The notes beneath the pieces were generated by a model, which saw nothing but the letters and a program-made list of their open reading frames with translations, was not told where the DNA came from and ran no database searches. Both the position numbers and the translations under genes were made by a program. A DNA stretch of 49,443 bases, from positions 193,325 to 242,767 of the forward strand of contig JBBHKE010001655.1 in the NCBI GenBank assembly GCA_037447655.1, read 5' to 3'. The DNA is from Zygnema cylindricum (taxonomy: Eukaryota; Streptophyta; Zygnematophyceae; Zygnematales; Zygnemataceae). Below are positions 1 to 10,900 of the stretch, in pieces; within the stretch, counting starts at the first letter, position 1, and each line of letters begins with the position of its first letter.

Positions 1-165
1 CTTACCTTAATTCGTAAAGGAATTATTGTTGCAGTTTTTTCAAAACTTTCCAATTTGTAATGGAATTTGTTTGAAAATTTCGAAAGAAGAACTACGTAAA
101 AAAAAAAAATGTCATTTTTTTCAAAAAAATCTTATTCTTTTTACATACAAAGGCATACAAAGGAA
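1..165. other. Window edge, no gene seen
   Basis: AT-rich DNA with short A and T runs. I see no coding signal here before the microsatellite begins. Confidence 0.5.
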
Positions 166-169
166 CATC

Positions 170-196
170 TTCTTCTTCATCATCATCATCATCATC

Positions 197-231
<35 letters not shown>

Positions 232-469
232 TATCATCATCATCTTCATCATCATCATCATCATCATCGTCATCATTGTTATCATCATCGGTATCATCGT
301 CATCATCATTACATCATCATCATCATCATCATTACATCACCATCATCAACATCATCATAATCATTTTCATCATCATCATCATCAACATCATCATTATCAT
401 CATCAACATCATCATTATCATCATCACCATCATCATTACATCATGATCATCATCATTATCATCATCATC

Positions 470-506
<37 letters not shown>

Positions 507-637
507 CCATCATCATTACATGATCATCATCATCAACATTACATCATCATCATCATTACATCATCATCATCATCATCATCATTATCATCATCAACATCGT
601 CAACATTGTTATCATCATCGTTATCATCATCAATTCA
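170..637. repeat. CAT/ATC trinucleotide microsatellite
   Basis: About 470 bases of near-continuous CAT/ATC triplets, with scattered single-base variants (CTT, TTA, GTC, ACC). The long open frames here (poly-His, poly-Ile, poly-Met) are artefacts of the repeat. It ends in a short CAATT repeat before unique sequence. Confidence 0.95.
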
Positions 638-672
638 ATTCAATTCAATCAATTGGTGACTTTCATTAATTA

Positions 673-1690
<1,018 letters not shown>

Positions 1691-1726
1691 ATAACTAGCT
1701 GTCAAATATAACAGTTAGATATAGTT

Positions 1727-1802
1727 GTTCATCCCTTTGTTAAGGTTAATTTCCGGTCATAGCTGTTCATCCCTTTGTTAAGGGTAATTTCCGGTCAGTT
1801 TC
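1727..1802. repeat. 38-bp tandem duplication across the LTR edge
   Basis: Two 38-base units begin at 1727 and 1765 (GTTCATCCCTTTGTTAAGG, then about 19 more bases). Each holds the flank plus the first ~22 bases of the LTR, so the outer end of the 5' LTR is present twice. Unit 1 reads GGTTAATTT where unit 2 reads GGGTAATTT. Confidence 0.8.
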
Positions 1803-1845
1803 CGTACGTCAACCTTAGTCTCATTTTGTCTTAGGTGAACCGAGA

Positions 1846-2010
1846 CCGTACTCCACTTATTCAAGTACGGTCTCGTCCACTTAGTCTTTTGTCCTACGAG
1901 AACAAAGACCGTACTCCACTTATTCGAGTGCGGTCTCGTCCACTTTAGTCTCATTTGTCCTATGTGAACAAAACCGTACTCCACTTATTCAAGTGCGGTC
2001 TTATAATTGT
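1846..2010. repeat. Three tandem hairpin units in the LTR U3
   Basis: Units start at 1846, 1909 and 1974 (period about 64 bases). Each carries CCGTACT, a short spacer and AGTACGG or AGTGCGG, so each can fold as a hairpin. The same array is in the right LTR from about 5435. Tandem U3 repeats upstream of the TATA box are known enhancers in plant copia elements such as Tnt1; that role here is inference. Confidence 0.7.
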
Positions 2011-2146
2011 ACTCTTGGTCTTATTCTTTCCTTTACTTTTCGTCGGTCAACTTGTCTAATAGATTTGGTCTTTGTGTAGCCGCCCAAATCTACTTTGTGT
2101 AGCGTAGTTCAGTACTATCCACAGTAATTAGCATTTTGTAACTTTG

Positions 2147-2154
2147 TATAAAAG
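2147..2154 (+). promoter_or_regulatory. LTR TATA box
   Basis: TATAAAAG lies downstream of the U3 hairpin repeats and about 75 bases before the gag ATG. The identical motif is at 5736 in the right repeat. It probably sets the start of the retroelement transcript. Confidence 0.6.
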
Positions 2155-2227
2155 GATCTCGTTTCATAATGAAATCATCAATCTCGATCACACAATTCAA
2201 ATGTTTTGACTCTCTCTATCTTTCATT

Positions 2228-3354
2228 ATGGCGTCCAATAATCCTACTCCTATAGGTTATGGGCCAAACCATGCAACTTCCAATAATATTCAGAAGTTCG
2301 ATGGTTCAAATTTCTATGATTGGTCATTTTCTGCCATGCATCTTTTTAAGTTAGAGAAAATTTGGGACTTTTTCACTGGCACATCTAAACCACCAGTCAT
2401 TAATACTACAGATGACGCGGCAACCAAGAAAACCAAAACTCAAGAAATCGCGGAATGGAAAGTCAAGGACGACAACGCTCACGCGCGCCTAGTAATGGCA
2501 CTAACGACCGAAAAAACGCGACTCATTCGAGGCGCCCTCACATCGGCCGGCGCTTGGTCTCGTTTGACAGCCGCGTACGTACAAACCGGTTGGGCGGCTC
2601 GTCGCATTCAAAAGCGAGCATTTTTTAATTTATTGAAAAAGACGACGGAATCGATGCAAGATTGGATAAGTACAATTGACCTATTTTCAGGGAAGTGTGA
2701 AATGATTGGCGTAATCTTGTCTGATGAAGCGACAACGCTCACGCGCGCCTAGTAATGGCACTAACGACAGAAAAAACGCGACTCATTCGAGGCGCCCTCA
2801 CATCGGCCGGCGCTTGGTCTCGTTTGACAGCCGCGTATGTACAAACCGGTTGGGCGGCTCGTCGCATTCAAAAGCGAGCATTTTTTAATTTATTGGAAAA
2901 GACGACGGAATCGATGCAAGATTGGATAAGTACAATTGACCTATTTTCAGGGAAGTGTGAAATGATTGGCGTAATCTTGTCTGATGAAGATTTGTCATCC
3001 ACTTTATTAGGGGAATTGCCAGAATCTTTCGCAACTTTCCTCTCATCTTTTGACAATCTTGAAAATCCGATCCCTTTTTACGTTTTATGTACAAAATTAA
3101 TGCATGAAGAAACAAGAATCTTGTCCTTTTCTGCATCTAACCCTTCCCAAGTCAACGCGTACTTTGCTTCAAATTTTAAACCTAACTTGGGGGGGCCGCC
3201 GTCTGTCATTTGCAATTATTGCAAAAAGATAGGACACACGGCAACCGAATGTCGCAAGTTGGCACGCAAAAAAGCTGCAAAGGCGTCAAATTCCAATTTT
3301 AACGGTGAAGCCAAAACGGCTCACGTTCTCCCCACTCCCAATCCACTTCCCTAA
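2228..3354 (+). pseudogene. Copia gag with frameshifting duplication
   Basis: This encodes the capsid/nucleocapsid part of a copia polyprotein. The N-terminal part has the usual gag look (KFDGSNFYDWSF, then a Trp/Leu-rich helical region). A CCHC zinc knuckle (CNYCKKIGHTATEC, C-x2-C-x4-H-x4-C) is encoded at about 3211-3252. The frame opened by ATG 2228 stops at 2752, because a 260-base direct duplication (about 2469-2728 and 2729-2988) is not a multiple of three. Reading resumes in another frame at about 2755 and continues to a TAA at 3352-3354. Downstream pol lies in this same second frame, so the only interruption between gag and pol is that stop codon. No functional product is expected. Confidence 0.85.
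2469..2988. repeat. 260-bp tandem duplication inside gag
   Basis: Two nearly identical 260-base units meet at about 2728/2729 and share the start GACAACGCTCACGCGCGCC at 2471 and 2731. Only a few substitutions separate them (for example CGACCG against CGACAG), so the duplication is recent and probably younger than the insertion. Confidence 0.9.
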
Positions 3355-5298
3355 TCCTCCCCGCAACTTGTTTTTCCCCCAAATTTTCCGTACCATTACC
3401 ATTATCCTCCTCCATCCCAATTTCCACATCACTCCACCCCCTTTGCCGCCGCCCATTTCGCGTCATACAATCCCCATTGGCCAATCCCTCCACCTCTCCC
3501 CTCCTTTTTGTCTAATCCTCCTCTCGCATCCGCAAATCCTTCTGGTCCTCCCCCAGCTCCGGAATTCGGCTACGGAAATCTCGCCCACGCCGGTCTGGAC
3601 GTTTCTTTTACACCTGGGTATGCGTTTTTATCTCATGCCACGCATAATGATTGGATCATCAATAGTGGTGCCAGTCATCACCTCTCTCCTCAATCTGATT
3701 GGTTTACACATTTAACTCTTTTACTCTCCCCTATGCAGATACGCTTAGGGGACGATCGCATACTATTGGCCACTCACTCTGGCAACGTCCGCGTTCCAAA
3801 TTCCTCGATCCACATTGAGAATGTCCTTTTAGTCCCTGGCTTAGCTCGGAATTTATTTTCCGTTCGAGTCGCTATGACTGACGGTGTTAAGGCTGAGTTT
3901 GATGAAGATAACGTTCAATTTTTAAGAAAAAAGGACAACATTAGCGTAGGTTTTGGAATAGCAAAAGACTCTATGTATTTTTTACAGTCCTACAATCCTA
4001 AAAATCTTTTTGCATCAAGTGTTAGCGTCCCTTTTGCTTTAAATGCTTGTGCAAACGATTTTTCCCTTTGGCATTTACGCTATTGGCATTTACGCTATGG
4101 GCATTTAAATAGCGCTAGTTTAACTTCTTTGCCAAAAATTGTAACCGGAATCAACTCTTTTTCTAACAAAAAAATGGATTTTTGTCATGGGTGCATTCAA
4201 GGCAAAATTCCTCGTCAATCTTTCCCTATCAGTACTACCATTATCAAGGAAACACTTGCTCTCATTCACGCCGACGTATGCGGTCCCATGCGCACACGCA
4301 GTTTTGGCGGCTCCTTGTACTTTGTTTCTTTCATCGATCATGCCACCCGCTTTTCCCATGTGTATACTATTTGTCATAAATCTTACGTTTTTGCACGTTT
4401 TCAAGAATTTAAAGCGCTTGCAGAAAATTTTCACAACAAGCGCATCAATGCTTTACGCACTGACAACGGTGGCGAGTTTATGTCTCACCAATTCTCCTCC
4501 TTCCTCGCTCACCATGGCATCTCGCACCAGTTGAGTGCACCATACAATATCTCCACCCCTTTGGATGCCAATTCTCCTCTTGTTCCCTCCACCGACACCC
4601 TCCTCTCCCCTCCGCTCTATGCCACTTACCGCTCTATGGTGGGCTCTCTTATGTATGCCATGCAAGCCACTCAGCCAGATATTGCTACAACGGTTACAAA
4701 ACTTAGTCAATTTCTTCAGAGGCCTTCTCCAGATCATCTTGCGGCTGCTAAACGAGTCTTTAGGTATCTCCAAGGCACTAAATCCTTCTACCTCACTTAC
4801 TCCTCCTCTGGTTCTTTTGCCCTCATCGGCTTTGTTGACTCCGATTGGGCGCAAGATGAGCTGTCCCGCCGTTCTACTACTGGCTCGTGTTTTTTCTTGG
4901 GGAATGGGCTTATCTCTTGGTCTTGCAGGAAACAACCTACTACAGCTTGCTCCAGTACTGAGGTCGAATACATGGCTGCCTGCCATGCCGCTAAGGAAGC
5001 TGTTTGGCTTCGAACCCTTCTCACCAATCTCGGTTTTCCTCCACCCGGACCCACTCCCATCTACTCCGACTCTCAAGGTGCCCTTGCTTTAATCAAGAAT
5101 CCAGTTCACCACAAGCGGACCAAGCACATCGACATCCAATATCACTATTCTCGTGAGCGTGTCGAGGATGGAACCCTTCAATTTCTCTACGTGAAATCTA
5201 CGAATCAAGTTGCTGACTTTCTCACCAAAGCTCTTCATCGCCCCCATTTTGAGCAGCATCGTTTCTCCTCCGGCCTTTGTCCTCCACCTTCCTCCTAA
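3355..5298 (+). pseudogene. Copia pol: protease, integrase core and RNase H; RT missing
   Basis: Open from the stop at 3352 to TAA at 5296-5298. In order: a Pro-rich linker; an aspartic-protease motif at about 3650 reading NSGASHH where copia normally has DSGASHH; the integrase zinc-binding region (H-x3-H, then C-x2-C, about 4070-4200); the integrase core with HADVCGP (about 4270) and TDNGGEF (about 4460); then an abrupt change at about 4545-4560. Downstream is the RT-RNase H connector (YRSMVGSLMYA) and RNase H with SDWA, SSTEVEYMAA and SDSQGALAL. The reverse-transcriptase domain with its YVDD box, the third integrase Glu and the integrase C-terminus are absent, yet the frame is kept across the junction. 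With the Asp-to-Asn change in the protease, the product should be inactive. Confidence 0.85.
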
Positions 5299-5350
5299 TT
5301 CTTCCAATTACCCTTTATTTTTTCATCTAAATTACTCATTTGTAGTTTTA

Positions 5351-5364
5351 GATTGAGGGGGGGG
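5351..5364 (+). other. Polypurine tract of the copia element
   Basis: GATTGAGGGGGGGG lies directly before the right-hand TGTTAAGGG. This is the expected plus-strand priming tract and fixes the 5' edge of the right LTR at 5365. Confidence 0.85.
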
Positions 5365-5841
5365 TGTTAAGGGTAATTTCGGGTCAGTTTCCGTACGTCA
5401 ACCTTAGTCTCATTTCGTCTTAGGTGAACCGAGACCGTACTCCACTTATTCAAGTACGGTCTCGTCCACTTAGTCTTTTGTCCTACGAGAACAAAGGCCG
5501 TACTCCACTTATTTGAGTGCGGTTTCGTCCACTTTAGTCTCATTTGTCCTATGTGAACAAAACCGTACTCCACTTATTCAAGTGCGGTCTTATAATTATA
5601 CTCTTGGTCTTATTTTTTCCTTTTCTTTTCGTCGGTCAACTTGTCTAATAGATTTGGTCTTTGTGTAGCCGCCCAAATCTACTTTGTGTAGCGTAGTTCA
5701 GTACTATCCACAGTAATTAGCATTTTGTAACTTTGTATAAAAGGATCTCGTTTCATAATGAAACCATCAATCTCGATCACACAATTCAAATGTTTTGACT
5801 CTCTCTATCTTTCATTATGGCGTCTAATAATCCTACTCGTA
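5365..5841 (+). repeat. Right repeat: LTR, leader and first ~24 bases of gag
   Basis: It matches 1776-2252 at an offset of 3589 and continues through the gag ATG (5817) for several codons before identity stops. A normal 3' LTR would end before the leader. The right side is therefore better explained as the start of a second copy of the element (LTR, leader, gag start) broken at about 5841, as after recombination between elements. Confidence 0.75.
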
Positions 5842-5842
5842 T

Positions 5843-6063
5843 CCCCCTTCGCGTGCATGAACGCCTCCTTGAGCAGGAAGCTGACGGCGGCCGCCGACGG
5901 CATCAGACTGTGCGCGTCGCGCACCTCCTCGAACAGCGGTTGCAGACGCACCAGACAACCAGCAGCGACGACGATCGTCGACCACGCCCAGACCGGCGGC
6001 ACTCACGGAGCCCACAAGAGCGAGGAGCTCATCGACGAGGGCCGTAAAGCCGGCGACGACCAT
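5843..6063 (-). pseudogene. GC-rich gene fragment, possibly plant U-box (PUB) N-terminal domain
   Basis: On the minus strand the block reads from ATG 6063 as MVVAGFTALVDELLALVGSV, then needs a frame change near 5965 to continue as CLVRLQPLFEEVRDAH and SAAAVSFLLKEAFMHAKG. The LVRRLKLLxPLFEELRD-type helix pair is typical of the N-terminal domain of plant U-box ubiquitin ligases, but the match is by eye only. The block is far more GC-rich than its surroundings and abuts the copia repeat, suggesting a captured or transposed fragment. The frameshift and the lack of any U-box domain argue against function. Identification is tentative. Confidence 0.35.
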
Positions 6064-7237
6064 TTTGTTGGGAGAGATGAGGGGGGGGGGGGGGGAGGGA
6101 GGGAGGAGGGCGAGGGGGAGGAATGGGGGAGGGAGATTTTTTTTTGGTTTTTAGGGGGGGTTGGATGGAGTGAGTGAAGGATACGGGGGAGGATACGGAT
6201 TGGAAGACAGGACCGATCCGAGCAGTCGAAGCGTGAAAGGTCTTTTGGGAGAGATCTGGGCCGTTAGATTTGGCGGATCAATGGGAGGAATTTAGAGAGC
6301 GGTTTTGGCTGTTTGAAAACTAGAATTACAGGAGGTTCGGGGTCTCTTACCCGGGGGTCGAAAAGACGAAAACGCCAAAATGCGTTCAGATGCCGACAAA
6401 TATGAGTACATTCGAAGTATCGAATTCACGTTCACTGTACTGTAGTGGTGAAAAAGATTTTTCGTACGGCTAAAATTTTTTTAGATCACCGTACCTAGTA
6501 AGTGAAGCGATATCGCAGCGCGAGGGCGACGAGAACAGGCGCTTGCGACAGCAACGACGAAAGCGACGGCAAAAACGAAGTTTAACGTATTCTTTGGAAA
6601 CCGCATACGGCGCCGTCGATGCGAACACGAAGACATGAAGCGACGGACTAAATCGAAACAATAAATTATTATGTAAACAATGGAAATTACATGTATTAAA
6701 TCTAATGTTTTAACATATGTTAAAATTAAAAATATTATATATTATGTTTCGTTAAAAATATACATGGTACTGTACGAAAACAAAAGGCCATTGGCAACCA
6801 AAGGGCTAAGCACCGGGTCGCCCGCGACTATTTTTTTTATCAAAAACGCGATGGTGAAACCATGAAAGTACAAAACATGATTGAAATGGCCAATGGTAAA
6901 TAGTTGAGTACCGTGAACCCCTATAGCGTCAAGAAATACTTAGCATGACGGTTTTAATGTTAAATAATGTTATGTTTTAGGTTCCGTACGCTATTGTGTA
7001 CAATTCTTGACGTCTGACGAAAAGCGTGTGAGACATAGATACACGTCAGCAGCACTTCTATCTATGAACTTTCTAGTTTCTACAGTTAACTATTTACGTT
7101 TCCACGCTTGGAAATGTTTTTAGCATTCTGTAGTCACCGGTAATCGGGTAAGGCGCGGATTCGGGTGCGCCGCGCTCTTCGTGAAAGATGGCGAGGAAAT
7201 ATCGCGCAGTTTTAGAGGTTCGGGATTTTGAAGCGTA
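6064..7237. other. Intergenic repeat-derived DNA
   Basis: No gene recognised. A G-rich run (6070-6165) is followed by a diverged copy of the foldback-element arm (about 6345-6480; compare about 31185-31320, sharing CCCGGGGGTCGAAAAG and CGCCAAAATGCGTTCA). At 6841-7085 lies sequence that is the inverted, roughly 85% similar counterpart of about 21580-21840. Confidence 0.6.
6841..7085. repeat. Repeat R, inverted copy of 21580-21840
   Basis: Its reverse complement matches the start of the spacer between the duplicated segments. Shared pieces include GTCTGACGAAAAGCGTGTGA and AGAAATACTTAGCATGAC. A weaker third copy is at about 8750-8830. The family was not identified. Confidence 0.65.
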
Positions 7238-7245
7238 CCAGTGAG

Positions 7246-7957
7246 CAGAGGTCGCAAACGGTCAACTGAAACCGTGACCGACCGTTGACCGACCGCCCGC
7301 GCCGGATCCGGAACGGATTCGGTTGCCAAATTTTGGGGACGGGCGGTCGCGGTCAGTTGATTCACCAGGAAAAAAAAAAGGGTTGGCTACGGTCGGTCAA
7401 GCAAAAAAACGAAAAAAAAAGAAAATTTTGTAATATCCATACAATCACGGTAGTAAGACTATTCATTTCGCAAATCGTAGGGAACGCGACAAGTCATAAT
7501 TATTGGCGGTGTAATATAGTACCGTTTTAAATAGTGTGGCTTACAATCGGTGTGTGACCGTGCAAAATTGTACCGTATTAACGAGAAAAGTACAAAAAAT
7601 GATGTAATACATGTCGTTATGATGTAACTACGTTTTCACAAACCGCGTAGTGCAAACTTCATAATAACATAAAATTGTATGTTTGTCAGATTACGACAAT
7701 TACGATTCGCTGTGTAATAAATGCTTACCGCTAAAAACAACGAGCTTTGTAATTTTGTACTTTTTTGGTTACGGTCGGGTACGGTTAGTCACGACAAATT
7801 GAGTTTCGGTTGACTTTTATTTTCGTAAACGACGGTCGGTTAACGGTTAACAATTTTGGAGCGTGACATAACACGGTCAGGCGTTGGTTACTCAGATTTT
7901 GGAAAAAAAAAAACGGTCGGTTTCGGTTATATAAAATTTTCACTTTTGCAACCTCTG
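7246..7957. mobile_element. Non-autonomous hAT-type MITE, 712 bp
   Basis: The ends are CAGAGGTCGCAAA and, inverted, CAGAGGTTGCAAA. The element is flanked by a perfect 8-bp target-site duplication, CCAGTGAG (7238-7245 and 7958-7965). An 8-bp duplication with CAGAGGT termini fits the hAT superfamily. The interior is rich in CGGTCGGT/ACCGACCG motifs and has no transposase coding. Confidence 0.9.
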
Positions 7958-7965
7958 CCAGTGAG

Positions 7966-10900
7966 TAATACTGTACTCGGGCATCGTACCTTTAAAGAAA
8001 AAAAAATTGAAAAAATTAATACACAAACTCAGAGCTCGAACTATACGAAAGGGTCCGTACACCGTACACTTTGTTCTATGGTTTTACCACATAGCAAAGG
8101 GTAAGCGGTTTTTCTTTCACATTTTTCTTTCTTTTTAAGCGGCAGTTTGCCGCGTCAGATGACTTCTTGTGCAATCTCAAAAGGAGAAACAGACCGCTGA
8201 CAGAATTTTGTATTTACTTGTACGTTTCTGATTACCGTATTTTTGAGACTGCTGTCTTTTGTCGTTTATTAACGGAAACGAAACAAGCGGGTGTGGTCGG
8301 AGATGGCGAGAGGGTGGTCACGGATACTGATTTCAAATTTTGGATGATGGCTGGAAAGTGGAAAATGGCTTTGCGGACATTACGTCGTGCGGTAGGCCTC
8401 GTTGATTGGCTGCGACTCAGCAGAATCTGCATGTTAAAACAAATACGTCGCCGATCTACTGAATGGTCTGAACAGAGTGCAGTCCGTACACTTGCGGAAA
8501 ACTTGGGAGAATAAAGTTCCCTAAAATTTGGAATTATTCTGCTCACGTTAATGTGAATGCAAAAAAAAAAACGGGCTAAAAACGTTATGCGTGTGATATA
8601 TTAAAGTATAATCAATAATAGCATACAAACAATTAATCGTATGATTGTTTTAGAGTAAATCACTCCATTTGAGAGAGAGTGAGAGATCACTCGTTGTTTT
8701 TATCATTTTTCTTTCCACTCCTTTTCCGTTATAATGTATTGTGCACAAATTTTTCCGTCTGACGAATTCGTGTGAGATGACATAAACATAAATCAGTAGC
8801 CACTATTTATCTACTTTCTACTTTTACATGCCCCGAGGAAGAAAATCTCCCTCGTTTCATCGACAAGTGGGATTCCAATGAGGGGCGCCAAAGGGTTGCC
8901 TCTTAGCAATTTCTTTGGGGAAGGAAGAATTTGCACAGTCCCCTCTTAATTTCACGACTCGAAACTAATAGATATTGTTGGGATTCTTAGGGAGGGGGGC
9001 CCTCTCTCTTGTTTCAAGGAAAGTGGCATTTGGTCCATCTAGAGGGAGGCACCTTCAAGTGGCCGAGGGGATCTAAAGTTGAATGTTCAAGTTAGGAGTA
9101 AGGGATTAGATTTCTTGCTTTTTGTTGAACTACATCGTGGAATCGGCGGCTCAACTCTACAACTTCTTTAGCGAATTATTCAGCATAGGATTTTTTTTTT
9201 TATGTATGTCACTATTGTTTGTTTTGCGTTTGGTTCAAGTTTGGGTCACAATGTAGCATAGAATCATGGTTTCGATTCAACGAACAAGTTTGATCTTGTA
9301 GAGGTTTCGTGATTTGGGAGTGTTTGGCGGGCATGCGTTTCTCGTGCCGTGTACACTGTTAATTCGAGTCGTAGACTAGCTGTTGAGCGAGTGAGAGAGA
9401 TAGAGAGAGATAGATAAATTTAGAGAAAGAGACAGAGAGAGAGACCTTTGTGAGGTGAAAAACGTCGACATAATAAACGAATGTTTTGTCAAGAAATTTG
9501 TCTATGGTTGTGATGTTGTGAATGCTTCTACTTGTGACGTGATAAATGTGCATGCTTCGAGTATTTTGGTTAGTATTGATTTCGATTGTTTTAGGTGAAC
9601 TCGGCATTTCATTCAACCATGCCGTAGGCTAGACAATTTCAGATTTCGAGAATAATTGACAAAATGGGACTGCTAAGGTGGGTGGAAGGCACCTTGCGCT
9701 AAACGGGGCGTCACAATTAAAGTAGTAATAAAGGGAGTATCTTTTGACCGCAAAAATTATGATTTATGATCGTAAATGTCGTCAACGCGATAGTTTTTAA
9801 CTTTGGGAAAATAGTGTTGATGCGTGCCACCAAATATGATGTACATCAAAGTGTTTTGGGGGGAAACTCCATTACATATTTTTGGGCATAGAAGTGTTGT
9901 AAGGGTTTTGAGTGGGGTCACAATTGAGCCTATTATTTTAAATGTTATACAAGATATAGACAATTACTTACAAGGACATTGCCTAGTCCTCTTCCAACAA
10001 ATTCTTGGTTGAACAAGGAGTTGTCAGAAACATTCTTTTGACTGGAAGATCTTTCAAGGCTCCCGTGGTTAAAATTAGGCTAAGCCGTCGTCCTTGACCT
10101 TCTTTGAATCCATCATATGGTCAAACGTATAAATACGCAATGTTTCGCAATAATATTACTTGCAAGAAATATATGGTTCCCATAAAACTTAGGGTTATTG
10201 TAACCAAAGAACTAGAACCCGTAAACTATCCACTCTCGTCCCAATCATGGTTTGGGACTTCGCAAAAGCCACTGCCTCAAAAAACTGAAAAAACTATTAG
10301 ATACTACTTTAAATGCCCGAAATAAAGTCTTTGTTGTAGGCGTTATCCTAAGATTCCTATAAAGGTACAGACCAATACGTTATGCTAAATTTATTAGAAC
10401 TTATGGACCATCCCACTTCTTGGTGCATGATTGTCAACCCCATGGTAAAGATAATGTACCTCTATCCCACCAATCCGAATTTACTTATAAAGCATAGTGT
10501 ATAGATTACTCTTTAAGATTTACATTGAGATAAAGAAAATCATGTAAAATATTTGATCCAAAACCATGTGCTTTATTAAAGATTCATTTTTCCAACAACT
10601 TTTAAAAACTTAAAGTTGCCTCGTCAAACCTAGTGGACTAAGTCGATGCTTATTAGTTTTTATAAATCTATTTGGATAATTGAATTGAGTTACAAGCCAA
10701 TACTGCTATGGGCCAGACAATTTTTGTGGACGTGTAACAAAAAATCAGCTTTCTACTATGATACATCGTAAAGCATATGTGGGTCCGCCATATGTTAAGT
10801 AAAAACGTCAAACATGAATGTTTTAACGAGCATGGTAGCAAATGAACACTAAATGTCGTAACAATGAGATTATGGTGACAATTTTGACACAATTAACTTC

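Larger units (their letters stand above)
1776..2252 (+). repeat. 5' LTR plus leader and first codons of gag (left repeat)
   Basis: This begins TGTTAAGGG and matches 5365-5841 with about a dozen mismatches by eye, suggesting a fairly recent insertion. The matching region includes the gag start codon at 2228, so the true LTR must end earlier, probably between the TATA box at 2147 and about 2215. I could not fix the CA end. Confidence 0.8.
1776..5841 (+). mobile_element. Ty1/copia LTR retrotransposon, internally deleted
   Basis: Direct repeats at 1776-2252 and 5365-5841 flank a gag-pol region in copia order: gag with zinc knuckle, protease, integrase, RNase H. A polypurine tract (GATTGAGGGGGGGG) ends immediately before the right repeat, which starts TGTTAAGGG like the left one. 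The element is defective: a 260-bp duplication shifts the gag frame, there is an in-frame TAA at 3352, and an in-frame deletion removes the integrase C-terminus and reverse transcriptase. It is therefore non-autonomous at best. I found no clear primer-binding site, and the repeats run 24 bases past the gag ATG, so the right-hand repeat is not a plain LTR. Confidence 0.9.

Noticed and set aside
26-523. Long poly-Ile/poly-His open frame
   Set aside because: Produced by the CAT/ATC microsatellite; no coding signal outside the repeat.
4453-5092. Long frames overlapping copia RNase H on both strands
   Set aside because: Shadows of the real pol reading frame, which carries the RNase H motifs.
8167-8514. 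115-codon frame
   Set aside because: No recognisable domain, with an overlapping open frame on the other strand; chance ORF in a repeat-rich region.
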